Shown: positions 34,766 through 44,396 of the stretch, in pieces
How positions within the stretch are numbered: the stretch's first letter is position 1
Layout of the letters: each line of letters opens with the position of its first letter
Origin: Flavobacteriales bacterium
GTDB taxonomy: Bacteria > Bacteroidota > Bacteroidia > Flavobacteriales_D > Crocinitomicaceae
Assembly (NCBI GenBank): GCA_947462255.1
Contig: CANHOA010000005.1
Span: 62,001-126,000, forward strand
DNA length: 64,000 nucleotides
Reading direction: 5' to 3'
Position numbers and translations under genes: made by a program
The notes under the pieces: model-generated
Told to the model about the DNA's origin: nothing
Database searches by the model: none
What the model saw: the letters and a program-made list of their open reading frames with translations, nothing else

Positions 34766-37049
34766 ATTTTTTGGTTTTTGGGTACTTATAAAACATCAAA
34801 ACTAAAATGGGCAGTAAAGTTAAATCAGAAATTAAGGCTATAAATAAGGTGATACTTATTAAAACACCCATATAAAAAGATCCTGAAAAATTAGAGAAAA
34901 TCAACAAGGAAAAACCACAACATAATACTAGGCTTGATAAAATCATTGCCTTACCTCTTTCTAAATAAGCCGTTTTTAAGGCATAACTTTTTGATTTCCC
35001 TTTCGCCAATTCAATGCGAAACTTTCCTAATAAATGTATGGTATCATCATATGAAATTCCAAATGCAATCGTAAATATTACCGCTGTACTGGTCTTTAAG
35101 TTGATTCCAAAATAACCCATAATGGCACCAATTACCAATAAAGGTATGAGGTTTGGTATCATGCTAATTAGCATCATACGAACAGACTTATAAACGAGGC
35201 CCATGATTAAGGCTATTAGCAAAACTGAAAATATCAATCCTTCCACTAAGCTTTTTGATATAAAATGGATGTTCTTATCAAACAAATGTGCGGTACCTGT
35301 TATGCGATATTCAATTTTCCCTTTATATTTTAACTGTTTCAAAAATTGCTGAAAAGCCTCATTTTTAAGCTGAATACCTTGGTTACCAATATCGGGGAAA
35401 TTACCATTCATCCTCAATCTTGTTTCACTAGAATCAATTATTGTTTTTGCATATTTTCCTTGTCCGAGAATCCTGATAATTTTTCTAAATTTCAATAATT
35501 CTCTTCTAGATGTTGGAATGGAATAAAAATTTCGATTGCCTAAATGAGAGGATCTATTTAAAGATTTTAAAGTTTTACATAAAGAGTTCTTTATTTCAGC
35601 CCCATATATTTCTTCGATATATACTTCCACTTTATCGATTTCATTCAGAACACCAGGGTCCCAAACGTTTAGACTTTTATCTTTTAATTCAATTGCCATG
35701 TCGAATGGTCGTATTCCACCATAATGCTGATCTAAATAATTAAAATCCTGTTTTAAAGGTTCGTTTGCACTTAGGTCATCCATTAGAAAGTTGTTTGACT
35801 CAATCAAACTAATACCAACAACACAGATTACGACCAATATTGCACTTCCCCAAAGCACTTTTTTTCTAAAGAAGATAAGCCATTGAAAGGTCTTGCGTAA
35901 AAATACTTGCCAGAATAACGCCTCTTTTTGCGCCTTAATATATTTTGGAATAGGGAATAAAAGAAAGAGGATGGGCAATAAAAACATGGTGAAAAAATAA
36001 GCGATAATTGTTCCCGCACCTGCTACCAAACCAAACACTTGGACCGGAATGACATCTACAAAATATAAACTACCAAAGCCAATTGCTGTCGTGATGGAAG
36101 TTAAGAAAGCTGAAAATGAAATTTCCTTGTAGGTCAATATCACTGCTTCTCGTTTTGACATATTGGCTCTAATTCCTTCGAGGAATCTTGTCACAATATA
36201 AATTACATCTGCCATTGCCACCACGAACATGATGGTAGGAAGGGTTACAAGAAGAATATTTATTGGCTCTTTAAACCATGACATTGCGCCAATCAACCAT
36301 AAGGTAGCCATCAAAATCACGGATAATGGCACGAGAACTCCCCACCCAGAACGAAAAGTAAAAAATAAGAAAATGACCACTAGAAGACAACTCAGGATGA
36401 TAAAGAAAATCATTTCTTGCATCATTTTCTCAACATACAATTTTTGGCCAATCGTTCGTCCTGCAATATGAACTCCATCGAAATGGAATTTATCTATTTC
36501 GTAATGTAGCTTTTTAAGAAGTAGATCACTTTTGTTTTTTTTGATGTAATCTTCGTGTCGAATATAAAGACATACAGATTTCGCATCCTTTGAAATTAAA
36601 GCATTCAACAATTCATCGGTATGAAAAATTCGTATCGAATCTCGTTTCAAATCAATATTTTTGAAATCTAGATACGGTCGTGATGACCTGCCGCCAAAAG
36701 GAAATAAGAATTCTTCTTGGACTTCGGTAATGGACCCTACAAAAGTTATATAAGGAACATTTTCTTTGATGGATTTTGTAAGTGAGGCAATTTTTTTTAA
36801 AAATCTTTCATCAAAAACCCCTTTTTTCCTTTCAATGGCAACCAAAAGAAAATCATTATCAGAATCAAATAATTTACGATGTGCCTTAAAAAAAACAGTT
36901 TCTTCATCATGATCAGGAAAAAATTTCTCGAAATTATTATCAAACGATATAAAGTTTAATCCCCAAGCGATAAAAAAAGTTAATCCTAGAATTAGCGTAA
37001 GTACCCAAAAGGCAATTCGATTAAGTTTTTTTTCTTCTGGTATTTTCAA
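34740..37049 (-). CDS. RND/MMPL family exporter (Patched/HpnN-like)
   Basis: A 769-residue protein with a duplicated RND layout: TM1, a large periplasmic loop, TM2-6, TM7, a second loop, TM8-12. The conserved Asp residues of the proton relay are visible in AMADVIYIVTRFLE (first repeat) and AFGISYDDTIHLL (second). The family moves hydrophobic lipids or sterol-like molecules between membranes. The start is TTG 37049, overlapping the asd stop (TTGA), so it is translated from the asd mRNA. The substrate is unknown. Confidence 0.86.
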   Translation of the reverse strand: MKIPEEKKLNRIAFWVLTLILGLTFFIAWGLNFISFDNNFEKFFPDHDEETVFFKAHRKLFDSDNDFLLVAIERKKGVFDERFLKKIASLTKSIKENVPYITFVGSITEVQEEFLFPFGGRSSRPYLDFKNIDLKRDSIRIFHTDELLNALISKDAKSVCLYIRHEDYIKKNKSDLLLKKLHYEIDKFHFDGVHIAGRTIGQKLYVEKMMQEMIFFIILSCLLVVIFLFFTFRSGWGVLVPLSVILMATLWLIGAMSWFKEPINILLVTLPTIMFVVAMADVIYIVTRFLEGIRANMSKREAVILTYKEISFSAFLTSITTAIGFGSLYFVDVIPVQVFGLVAGAGTIIAYFFTMFLLPILFLLFPIPKYIKAQKEALFWQVFLRKTFQWLIFFRKKVLWGSAILVVICVVGISLIESNNFLMDDLSANEPLKQDFNYLDQHYGGIRPFDMAIELKDKSLNVWDPGVLNEIDKVEVYIEEIYGAEIKNSLCKTLKSLNRSSHLGNRNFYSIPTSRRELLKFRKIIRILGQGKYAKTIIDSSETRLRMNGNFPDIGNQGIQLKNEAFQQFLKQLKYKGKIEYRITGTAHLFDKNIHFISKSLVEGLIFSVLLIALIMGLVYKSVRMMLISMIPNLIPLLVIGAIMGYFGINLKTSTAVIFTIAFGISYDDTIHLLGKFRIELAKGKSKSYALKTAYLERGKAMILSSLVLCCGFSLLIFSNFSGSFYMGVLISITLFIALISDLTLLPILVLMFYKYPKTKKSISLGSIP

Positions 37050-38038
37050 AATGTAACCAAGCTTTTAGCAAGTAGTAAATTAGCAATTTGAACGGCATTG
37101 GTTGCTGCTCCTTTGCGAAGATTATCCGCTACAATCCATAAATTAAGGGTGTTTTCTTGGCTTTCGTCGCGACGAATCCTTCCCACAAACACATCGTCTT
37201 TTCCTTCGGCATATTTCGGCATCGGATACGTAAAGGTCTCGGTGTCATCTTTCAATACCACTCCTGGTGTGTCATGAAGTAGTTTACGAACCTCAGCGAG
37301 ATCAAAATCATTCTCAAAAGCAATATTTACGGCTTCCGAATGCCCCCCAACAACAGGAACTCTAACCGCTGTAGCTGTTAATTTAATGGCTGGATCTAAT
37401 ATCTTTTTGGTTTCGTTAGACAATTTCATTTCCTCTTTTGTATAGCCATTATCCATGAAGTCGTCGCATTGAGGAATGCAATTTTTATCAATCGGATATT
37501 TATACGCCATTTCAGCTTGAACTCCGGATCGTTCATTTTCCATTTGTTGAACAGCCTTTACCCCTGTCCCCGTGATCGATTGATAGGTAGAAACCACTAC
37601 CCGTTTAATCGCATACTTTTTATGTAAAGGAGCAAGCACCATCACCAATTGAATTGTACTGCAATTCGGGTTGGCTATAATCTTATCAGACAAGCTTAAC
37701 AAATGACCATTAATTTCCGGAACGATTAACTTCTTGGTAGGGTCCATTCTCCAAGCAGATGAATTATCAATTACCACTGTGCCTACATCAGCAAATTTTG
37801 GTGCCCATTCCAACGAGATCGCCCCTCCGGCAGAAAAAATAGCAATGTCTGGTTTCTTATCAAGCGCCGCTTGCAAACCAATAACAGGGTATCTCAATCC
37901 CCCAAAATCTAGTTCACTTCCAATCGATTTTTCTGAAGCCACTGGAAATAATTCTGTAATTGGGAACGCTTGTTCCCTTAAAACTTGTAACATAACTGTT
38001 CCAACCATTCCAGTTGCTCCTACTACTGCTACTCTCAT
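37046..38038 (-). CDS. asd: Aspartate-semialdehyde dehydrogenase
   Basis: A 330-residue enzyme reducing aspartyl phosphate to aspartate semialdehyde in the lysine/threonine/methionine pathway. It has the N-terminal NADP motif VVGATGMVG, the nucleophile Cys126 in NPNCSTIQ and a catalytic His near GGHSEAV. Length and motifs match the bacterial Asd clade. It is followed on the same strand by the RND transporter with a 4-nt overlap, an unexpected partner. Confidence 0.96.
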   Translation of the reverse strand: MRVAVVGATGMVGTVMLQVLREQAFPITELFPVASEKSIGSELDFGGLRYPVIGLQAALDKKPDIAIFSAGGAISLEWAPKFADVGTVVIDNSSAWRMDPTKKLIVPEINGHLLSLSDKIIANPNCSTIQLVMVLAPLHKKYAIKRVVVSTYQSITGTGVKAVQQMENERSGVQAEMAYKYPIDKNCIPQCDDFMDNGYTKEEMKLSNETKKILDPAIKLTATAVRVPVVGGHSEAVNIAFENDFDLAEVRKLLHDTPGVVLKDDTETFTYPMPKYAEGKDDVFVGRIRRDESQENTLNLWIVADNLRKGAATNAVQIANLLLAKSLVTF

Positions 38039-38074
38039 TCCTTTATTTTATTGTTATCAATTCTTAAAAATGCC

Positions 38075-38104
38075 TTGATTTCTCAATGTAAAATTATACA
38101 TTTG
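38075..38104 (+). promoter_or_regulatory. Consensus Bacteroidota promoter (TTG-N19-TACATTTG)
   Basis: TTG at 38075-38077, exactly 19 nt of spacer, then TACATTTG at 38097-38104, placed 17 nt before the ATG of the lamin-tail protein. GGAGGG directly after it lies around the expected transcription start and is unlikely to act as a ribosome-binding site. Confidence 0.75.
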
Positions 38105-38121
38105 GAGGGAACTAATACTCT

Positions 38122-40701
38122 ATGCGACTTTTTTTCTCTTTTATAGCCTTGTTATTGTTAAAATATGGCGCTTTTGGTCAAACAACAGAAACCTTTTCTG
38201 ATGGTGATTTTACAACAAACCCTACCTGGCAGGGCAATGCTTCAGAATTTATTGTTAATGCTAGCGGACAATTGCAACTCAACAATTCAATTGCTGGCAC
38301 ATCCTATTTATCGATACCGCATGGCTTAATGGATCTTACTAACAAAGAATGGCACATCTATGTAAAACAAAGTATTGCTTCATCTACCAGTAATTTCGGT
38401 CGGGTTTACCTATGTTCTGACAACAGCAATTTAACCCTTGCGCAAAATGGCTATTACCTGCAGTTTGGAGAAGCAAATGCTACCGATGCCATCCGATTAT
38501 TTAAATTACAAGCTGGTATTTCAACACAAATTTGCGCGGGAATTGATGGGCAAATTGCAAATAGTTTTATTTCCTCGGTTAGGGTAAAGAGAAATGCTCT
38601 TGGAGACTGGGACCTAGCCGTAGATTTTTCTGGTGGGGGGAACTATATCTTTCAAGCTAGTGGAAATGACCCCAGTAATTTAATCGGGAACTCATTTGGT
38701 GTGCTATGCACATATACGGCGAGTAATGCCACGAAATTCTATTATGACAATGTGTATATAGGCAATGAGATTTTTGATATTATTGTGCCAGTAATAGACA
38801 CGGCCATTGTCATTTCGCAAAACCAAGTTGATGTGTATTTTAATGAGGCGATTTCAACGGCAAGTGCAAATTTAGTTACCAATTATTCTTTAATCCCCTT
38901 CCAGGGCATTTCAAGTGCCGTTCAAGATGGGGTAAATTTATCCTTGGTTCATTTAACCTTAAGCAGCTCACTTGTTAATGGCACTACCTATACCCTAAAT
39001 TCTGCAAATATTACAGATCTAGTGGGTAATGTCGCAGGGAATCAATCCATTAATTTCGATTATTTGGTCGCTGATGTTCCGCTAAAAGGCGATGTGATCA
39101 TCAATGAGTTTTTTGCAGACCCTACACCTGTTATTGGCTTGCCAGAAGTAGAATACGTAGAAATTTATAACAAAAGCAACAAAATATTCAATCTTCAAAA
39201 TTGGCGTATCACAGATGGATCTGCCACGGGGACCATTGCAAATGCTTGGCTAATGCCCGGTGAATATTTAGTATTAACTGCAACCTCCAGCATTCCATTA
39301 TTCTCTCCATTGGTGCCTGTTGGCGTTACCAGTTTTCCTAGCTTAAATAATGCTGGAGATAGTATTATTTTGAAAGACGATAACGGTGTATTTATTGATT
39401 ATATCGTATATACTGATGATTGGTACCAAGATGATGTAAAAAAAGATGGCGGTTATTCCTTGGAATTAATCAACCAACAAGACCCTTGTTCAGATGGCGA
39501 TAATTGGACGGCATCAACTTGGATTATGGGAGGAACACCGGGAGTTGTTAATTCTGTCTTTAGTATAACACCTGATACAGATTCGCCGAACATTACGCAA
39601 CTAATTGCCTTAGCACCTAATTATGTTACTGTATATTTCGACGAGGGAATGGATTCTACAAGTCTTGCGAATGCCATTATTCAAACAGTAGCGCCACTAA
39701 CCATCCAAAATAGTTACATCAGTGGAAGTCATCCAACTCAATTAACCCTTCAGTTTATTGAAAATTTACAAAGTTCCGTAATTTATAACATTACGATTGC
39801 TCCTGTAGCTGATTGCTGGATGAACACAGCCAATCTTTCAGGAGAATTTGTTTTAACTGAAATGCCTCAAAAAGGAGATATTATCATTAATGAGATTCTT
39901 CAAAATCCGTTAAATGGCGGTTACGATTGGATTGAATTATATAACAATTCTCAGAAGATGTTTAATTTGAAAAACATGGAATTGGCCAATTTTGACAATG
40001 ATACCATCGATAATAACAAAATAATTCCCCAGGATTTTATCCTCAAACCTGGTGGATATGCCGTAATAGGTAAAGACTCCGCTTTTGTCAAGCAAAATTA
40101 TCCCTTTAGCGTAGCAGGAACTTTTGTTTATAGTGAATTACCGAGTTACAACAATGATTCTGGGCAGGTATACTTAATAAGCAATTACCAAGTGATTGAT
40201 TCCGTTTTGTACTACAATTCTTGGCAATTTAAATTGTTAGATGATGTTGACGGCGTTTCATTGGAACGGATTGATCCAAATGGGCCATCATCGAGTTCAT
40301 ACAATTGGCATTCTGCTGCTGAATCAGTAGATTTCGGAACACCTGGAAGAATTAATTCCCAGTATCTTCCTGCCTTAATCAATGGTGAAATTAATTTAAC
40401 GAACGATGTTTTTTCACCAGACAATGACGGTTTTGAGGACGTGCTTCAGGTTTCTTACAACATGACAAAAGAGGGATTATTAGGAAAGGTAACTATATTT
40501 GATGATCGAGGACGAATAGTGCGTGCATTAATGAGTAATGAATATCTAGGCACAAGTGGCACCTTTTCTTGGGATGGCGTAACAGACACTAATTTCAAAG
40601 CCAGTATTGGTGTATATGTTTTACTTTTCGAAGCCTTTGCAATAGATGGCAGCGTTTTTTTTACCAATAAAAAAGCCTTTACCTTAGCCGGAAAACTCTA
40701 A
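38122..40701 (+). CDS. Secreted lamin-tail (LTD) and Ig-like repeat protein with T9SS-type tail
   Basis: An 859-residue protein with a signal peptide (residues 1-19). Two lamin-tail domains are visible (INEFFADPTPVIG ... VEIYNKSNKIFNLQNWRI, and INEILQNPLNGGYDWIELYNN...). Bacterial Ig-like regions with VYFNEAIS/VYFDEGMD repeats (SbsA-type) lie between them. The C-terminus (VFSPDNDGFEDVLQVSY ... DGVTDTNFKASIGVYVLLFEAF) is a FlgD-like module that serves as a T9SS sorting signal. It is likely a cell-surface protein. The ligand is unknown. Confidence 0.85.
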   Translation: MRLFFSFIALLLLKYGAFGQTTETFSDGDFTTNPTWQGNASEFIVNASGQLQLNNSIAGTSYLSIPHGLMDLTNKEWHIYVKQSIASSTSNFGRVYLCSDNSNLTLAQNGYYLQFGEANATDAIRLFKLQAGISTQICAGIDGQIANSFISSVRVKRNALGDWDLAVDFSGGGNYIFQASGNDPSNLIGNSFGVLCTYTASNATKFYYDNVYIGNEIFDIIVPVIDTAIVISQNQVDVYFNEAISTASANLVTNYSLIPFQGISSAVQDGVNLSLVHLTLSSSLVNGTTYTLNSANITDLVGNVAGNQSINFDYLVADVPLKGDVIINEFFADPTPVIGLPEVEYVEIYNKSNKIFNLQNWRITDGSATGTIANAWLMPGEYLVLTATSSIPLFSPLVPVGVTSFPSLNNAGDSIILKDDNGVFIDYIVYTDDWYQDDVKKDGGYSLELINQQDPCSDGDNWTASTWIMGGTPGVVNSVFSITPDTDSPNITQLIALAPNYVTVYFDEGMDSTSLANAIIQTVAPLTIQNSYISGSHPTQLTLQFIENLQSSVIYNITIAPVADCWMNTANLSGEFVLTEMPQKGDIIINEILQNPLNGGYDWIELYNNSQKMFNLKNMELANFDNDTIDNNKIIPQDFILKPGGYAVIGKDSAFVKQNYPFSVAGTFVYSELPSYNNDSGQVYLISNYQVIDSVLYYNSWQFKLLDDVDGVSLERIDPNGPSSSSYNWHSAAESVDFGTPGRINSQYLPALINGEINLTNDVFSPDNDGFEDVLQVSYNMTKEGLLGKVTIFDDRGRIVRALMSNEYLGTSGTFSWDGVTDTNFKASIGVYVLLFEAFAIDGSVFFTNKKAFTLAGKL

Positions 40702-40713
40702 CTTTTACATTGA

Positions 40714-41979
40714 ATGTTTTCACCTAGTGCAAATAATTGGATTGATAAATACTTCTCCTACGTTGATCGCGGGGACATAGTCCTTGCAGATTCAATCCAT
40801 TTAAACGGTGGCACGAACGATAAAAACGATGAAATCCTCCATTTTTTTGCCAACCATACTGGATTAAGTTTTGGATCACCATTACGCTTAATCTTTTCAG
40901 AAGAATTAAACTTTAATTTAACCAAAGAAGAGAAATTAAAGGTGCTATTATTTGAGGCCTTGATTGTTGTTTATATCCAAGAATCGAATAAACCTTTTAA
41001 TACTGATGATTTCATCGCTTGTCTTTGTCGTTTTTATACCCCCGATAAAGTAAACAATCTTTATCCATGGTTATCGGTGTTTTATTCAGACAAGCCGAAA
41101 AATGCACTAGAACGATTATTTTCAAAACGCGTTAAAATTAAAAGCACATTCAATGAGTCCAATTTTTGGTTAAATCACCTATCGAATAGTTTTGTTTACC
41201 AAGACGTTATACTATTTAGCGCATATCTTAGGGGAAAAGCAAAAGGATTTCTAAGTTTTTCAGAATCCTATGCACTACAAATTTTACAAGCCATTGTATT
41301 TGCTGCTAAGCTAGACGGCGTAATAGATAAAGTAGAAATTCGACTCATCAAATACTTCATATCTTCAGCAGGAATTTCAGAAAAAACCGAGGGTATTATT
41401 GATGATTTAATCTCAAATAAAAACGCTAAAATTACAGATTGTGACTTTCAAAAAAGCAATAAATTATTCAGTTATTATGTGTTTGATATGGCAACATTTA
41501 TGTTAGAGACCACAAACCAAACCTACACGAACGAGCATGCTTATCATTTGGAATTAGGCAAGTTATTAAATTTAGATGAGCAGGAAAGAAAATCTTCTAT
41601 TTCTCAATGTAAAGCGTTCATTATTGAATCATCTCAGAATATAGAATTGCTCACGAAAAGTACAGAAACTAAGTTAGTTTATTCGAATCTTTCTAAGCGT
41701 TATCTAAAAATATTAGGAAGGGGTAAAGATCAATTTCTTCAAGAAATCAAAGAGAGTAAAGAATTAATGACTCTAATAAAAAAATCAACACACACTGAAC
41801 TGACGAGTAAAGAGAAGGAAATCGTAAAAGCGCAGTTTAAAGACATCGTAAAAACAATGCCTTCCATCGCTATCTTTTTAATTCCAGGCGGATCACTTTT
41901 ACTGCCTTTTATCTTAAAATTAGTTCCTGATATGATGCCTTCGGCTTTTAAATCGAATGAAATTGAAAAAAAGGATTAA
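40714..41979 (+). CDS. TerB/LETM1-like protein
   Basis: A 421-residue protein without a signal peptide. Residues about 186-285 resemble a TerB-like domain (LQAIVFAAKLDGVIDKVEIRLIKYF). Residues about 320-410 resemble the LETM1 core: KDIVKTMPSIAIFLIPGGSL then LLPFILKLVPDMMPSAF. Similar Bacteroidota proteins are annotated as LETM1-related. In mitochondria LETM1 is linked to ion exchange; the bacterial function is not known. It starts 12 nt after the previous stop and may be co-transcribed with it. Confidence 0.72.
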   Translation: MFSPSANNWIDKYFSYVDRGDIVLADSIHLNGGTNDKNDEILHFFANHTGLSFGSPLRLIFSEELNFNLTKEEKLKVLLFEALIVVYIQESNKPFNTDDFIACLCRFYTPDKVNNLYPWLSVFYSDKPKNALERLFSKRVKIKSTFNESNFWLNHLSNSFVYQDVILFSAYLRGKAKGFLSFSESYALQILQAIVFAAKLDGVIDKVEIRLIKYFISSAGISEKTEGIIDDLISNKNAKITDCDFQKSNKLFSYYVFDMATFMLETTNQTYTNEHAYHLELGKLLNLDEQERKSSISQCKAFIIESSQNIELLTKSTETKLVYSNLSKRYLKILGRGKDQFLQEIKESKELMTLIKKSTHTELTSKEKEIVKAQFKDIVKTMPSIAIFLIPGGSLLLPFILKLVPDMMPSAFKSNEIEKKD

Positions 41980-43061
41980 GCTAAGTCTCCGAACATAGTA
42001 AGAATTGCCCCTTCATTAGGTGCGCACAGTCCGCGCTCAGTGATAAGACCGGTGACCAAACGCGCAGGCGTAACATCAAAACCATGATTCACCGCTTGAG
42101 TTGTTTCAGGACAAATTAAAACGGATTCTATTTTCCCAGAAGAGTTTTTACCAATTACGTATTTCACTTCGTTTTGGTCTCGTTCCTCAATAGGAATCTC
42201 ACTCAAACCATCTTTTATTTTTAAATCCAGCGTAGTAGATGGTAAGGCCACATAAAATGGAATTTGATTATCGTATGCAGCTAAAGCTTTTAAATACGTT
42301 CCGATTTTATTCGCCACATCACCCTGGCGCGTAGTACGATCAGTGCCAACAATCACTAAATCTACCATACCATGCTGCATCAAATGTCCTCCAGCATTAT
42401 CCACTATCAAGGTGTGGGGTATGTCATGCCGCGTAAGTTCATACGACGTAAGATTTGCACCTTGGTTTCGCGGACGAGTTTCATCTACATAAACGTGTAC
42501 ATCAATGCCTTTTTGCTTGGCTTGATAAATCGGTGAGGTGACTGTACCCCACTCTACACATCCGAGCATGCCGGCGTTACAGTGAGTAAGGATATTTACC
42601 CGTTCTCCTGGCTTTTTCGCAGAAATGGCTTCTATGAGTGGTAAACCGTGTACTCCAATCATACGACAAGTTTCTATGTCTTTTTCTACAATGGCTTGTG
42701 CTTCTTCCCAAGCGTCTGCGATCAAATCAAGGGAATCCTTGAGTTTTAATTTCATCCGATTCAAAGCCCAAAATAAATTCACTGCGGTAGGTCGCGACTT
42801 CGCCATGTCCTCGAAAGCTTGGTCCATGAAAGAAGCATTCAGTTTTTTTTCGACACATTCTCTTGCGGCCAAATATATTCCATAGGCTGCTGTAGCTCCA
42901 ATAAGAGGCGCACCACGCACCACCATGTCTTTGATAGCCCTTTCGGCTTCTTGATAAGTATGTAGTTTTACCACTACCCATTCGTGAGGTAAAAAGCGTT
43001 GATCAATTACTTCCACGAACCGATCATCCGTCGGCCAAATGGTTCGAAATGGACTCGCCAA
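41976..43061 (-). CDS. mtnA: S-methyl-5-thioribose-1-phosphate isomerase
   Basis: A 361-residue eIF2B-like isomerase converting MTR-1-P to MTRu-1-P in methionine salvage. The catalytic Cys161 (HCNAG) and Asp241 (GTDRTT) are present, as is the segment VDETRPRNQGA. It belongs to the subgroup with CVEWGT and HLMQHG motifs also found in proteobacterial MtnA-like isomerases, some of which work in the DHAP-shunt salvage route. It lies 3 nt after metK on the same strand. Stop codons of the facing LETM1-like gene overlap by 4 nt. Confidence 0.93.
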   Translation of the reverse strand: MASPFRTIWPTDDRFVEVIDQRFLPHEWVVVKLHTYQEAERAIKDMVVRGAPLIGATAAYGIYLAARECVEKKLNASFMDQAFEDMAKSRPTAVNLFWALNRMKLKLKDSLDLIADAWEEAQAIVEKDIETCRMIGVHGLPLIEAISAKKPGERVNILTHCNAGMLGCVEWGTVTSPIYQAKQKGIDVHVYVDETRPRNQGANLTSYELTRHDIPHTLIVDNAGGHLMQHGMVDLVIVGTDRTTRQGDVANKIGTYLKALAAYDNQIPFYVALPSTTLDLKIKDGLSEIPIEERDQNEVKYVIGKNSSGKIESVLICPETTQAVNHGFDVTPARLVTGLITERGLCAPNEGAILTMFGDLA

Positions 43062-43064
43062 GAA

Positions 43065-44315
43065 TTATAGTTTAAATGCCGCTTTAACCTGATCTACAAA
43101 GTCAAGTTTCTCCCAAGTAAAGAGCTCCACTGACACTGCTATTGGTGAGCCATTTGGAGGCGTAAAGGTTTTGCTAACAGTTTCCGGTTTTCTTCCCATG
43201 TGGCCATAAGCAGCCGTTTCCAAATATATTGGATTCCTTAATTTTAATCGCTTTTCAATAAAGTAAGGACGCATGTCAAAAATAGTTTCCACTATTTTAC
43301 TAATTTCCCCATCGGTAAGATTTACCTTAGCGGTTCCATATGAGTTAACATTAATAGAAGTTGGCTTTGCCACGCCGATCGCATAAGACACTTGAACAAG
43401 TACCTCATCACACAACCCAGCGGCCACTAAATTCTTAGCAATATGGCGTGTTGCATAGGCAGCAGATCTATCTACTTTAGAAGGGTCTTTACCAGAGAAA
43501 GCACCACCACCATGACCACCTTTACCACCGTAGGTATCCACAATAATTTTTCTACCTGTTAATCCAGTATCACCATGCGGTCCACCTATAACAAATTTTC
43601 CCGTCGGATTAATATGATAAGTGATTTGATCATTGAATAAATGAACATATTGAGGGTATTTAGCTTTTACTCTAGGGATTAAGATTCCTATTAAATCAGC
43701 TTTGATTTTAGCCAGCATTTCTGCCTCTGGCGCAAAATCATCATGTTGCGTAGAAATCACAATGGCATCGATACGAACAGGTTTATTATCGTCAGAATAT
43801 TCTAAGGTCACCTGAGATTTCGCATCAGGACGCAAATACTTAATTTCATTGTTTTCTCTTCTTATTGCTGCTAATTCAATCAATAGAGCATGAGACAAAT
43901 CCAAGGCCAAGGGCATGTAATTCTCTGTTTCATTCGTCGCATAACCAAACATCATTCCTTGGTCTCCTGCACCTTGATCTTCAGGATTAGATCGCTCAAC
44001 TCCTTGGTTTATGTCTGATGATTGTTCATGTATCGCTGAAAGCACACCACACGAGTTGGCTTCGAACATATATTCACTTTTCGTATAACCAATTTTCTTA
44101 ATCACCTCTCTGGCAATTTGTTGCACATCTAAATAGGTATTCGATTTAACTTCTCCAGCCAAAATAACTTGCCCAGTTGTCACAAGAGTTTCGCAAGCGA
44201 CCTTTGAATTAGGGTCAAAAGCCATAAAGTTATCAATGATTGCATCAGAAATTTGATCAGCAATTTTATCTGGGTGTCCCTCAGAAACAGATTCGGATGT
44301 AAATAAGTATGCCAT
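43065..44315 (-). CDS. metK: S-adenosylmethionine synthase
   Basis: A 416-residue enzyme making SAM from ATP and methionine. The N-terminus [21 protein letters not shown] and the motif [12 protein letters not shown], plus the phosphate-binding [19 protein letters not shown], are diagnostic. Length is slightly longer than E. coli MetK (384). It forms an operon with mtnA, linking SAM synthesis with recycling of its by-product methylthioadenosine. A TATTTTTG box lies at 44337-44344 upstream, without a clear -33. Confidence 0.97.
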   Translation of the reverse strand: MAYLFTSESVSEGHPDKIADQISDAIIDNFMAFDPNSKVACETLVTTGQVILAGEVKSNTYLDVQQIAREVIKKIGYTKSEYMFEANSCGVLSAIHEQSSDINQGVERSNPEDQGAGDQGMMFGYATNETENYMPLALDLSHALLIELAAIRRENNEIKYLRPDAKSQVTLEYSDDNKPVRIDAIVISTQHDDFAPEAEMLAKIKADLIGILIPRVKAKYPQYVHLFNDQITYHINPTGKFVIGGPHGDTGLTGRKIIVDTYGGKGGHGGGAFSGKDPSKVDRSAAYATRHIAKNLVAAGLCDEVLVQVSYAIGVAKPTSINVNSYGTAKVNLTDGEISKIVETIFDMRPYFIEKRLKLRNPIYLETAAYGHMGRKPETVSKTFTPPNGSPIAVSVELFTWEKLDFVDQVKAAFKL

Positions 44316-44396
44316 TATTTTTATTTTTTAAGTACACAAAAATAAGAAAAATAGCAAGATTGAATACTATGAAAAGCGAACTTGTTTGGTTTTTTT

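Noticed and set aside
44316-44396. Possible SAM riboswitch ahead of metK
   Set aside because: The leader is short and AT-rich with no recognisable SAM-I or SAM-II core.
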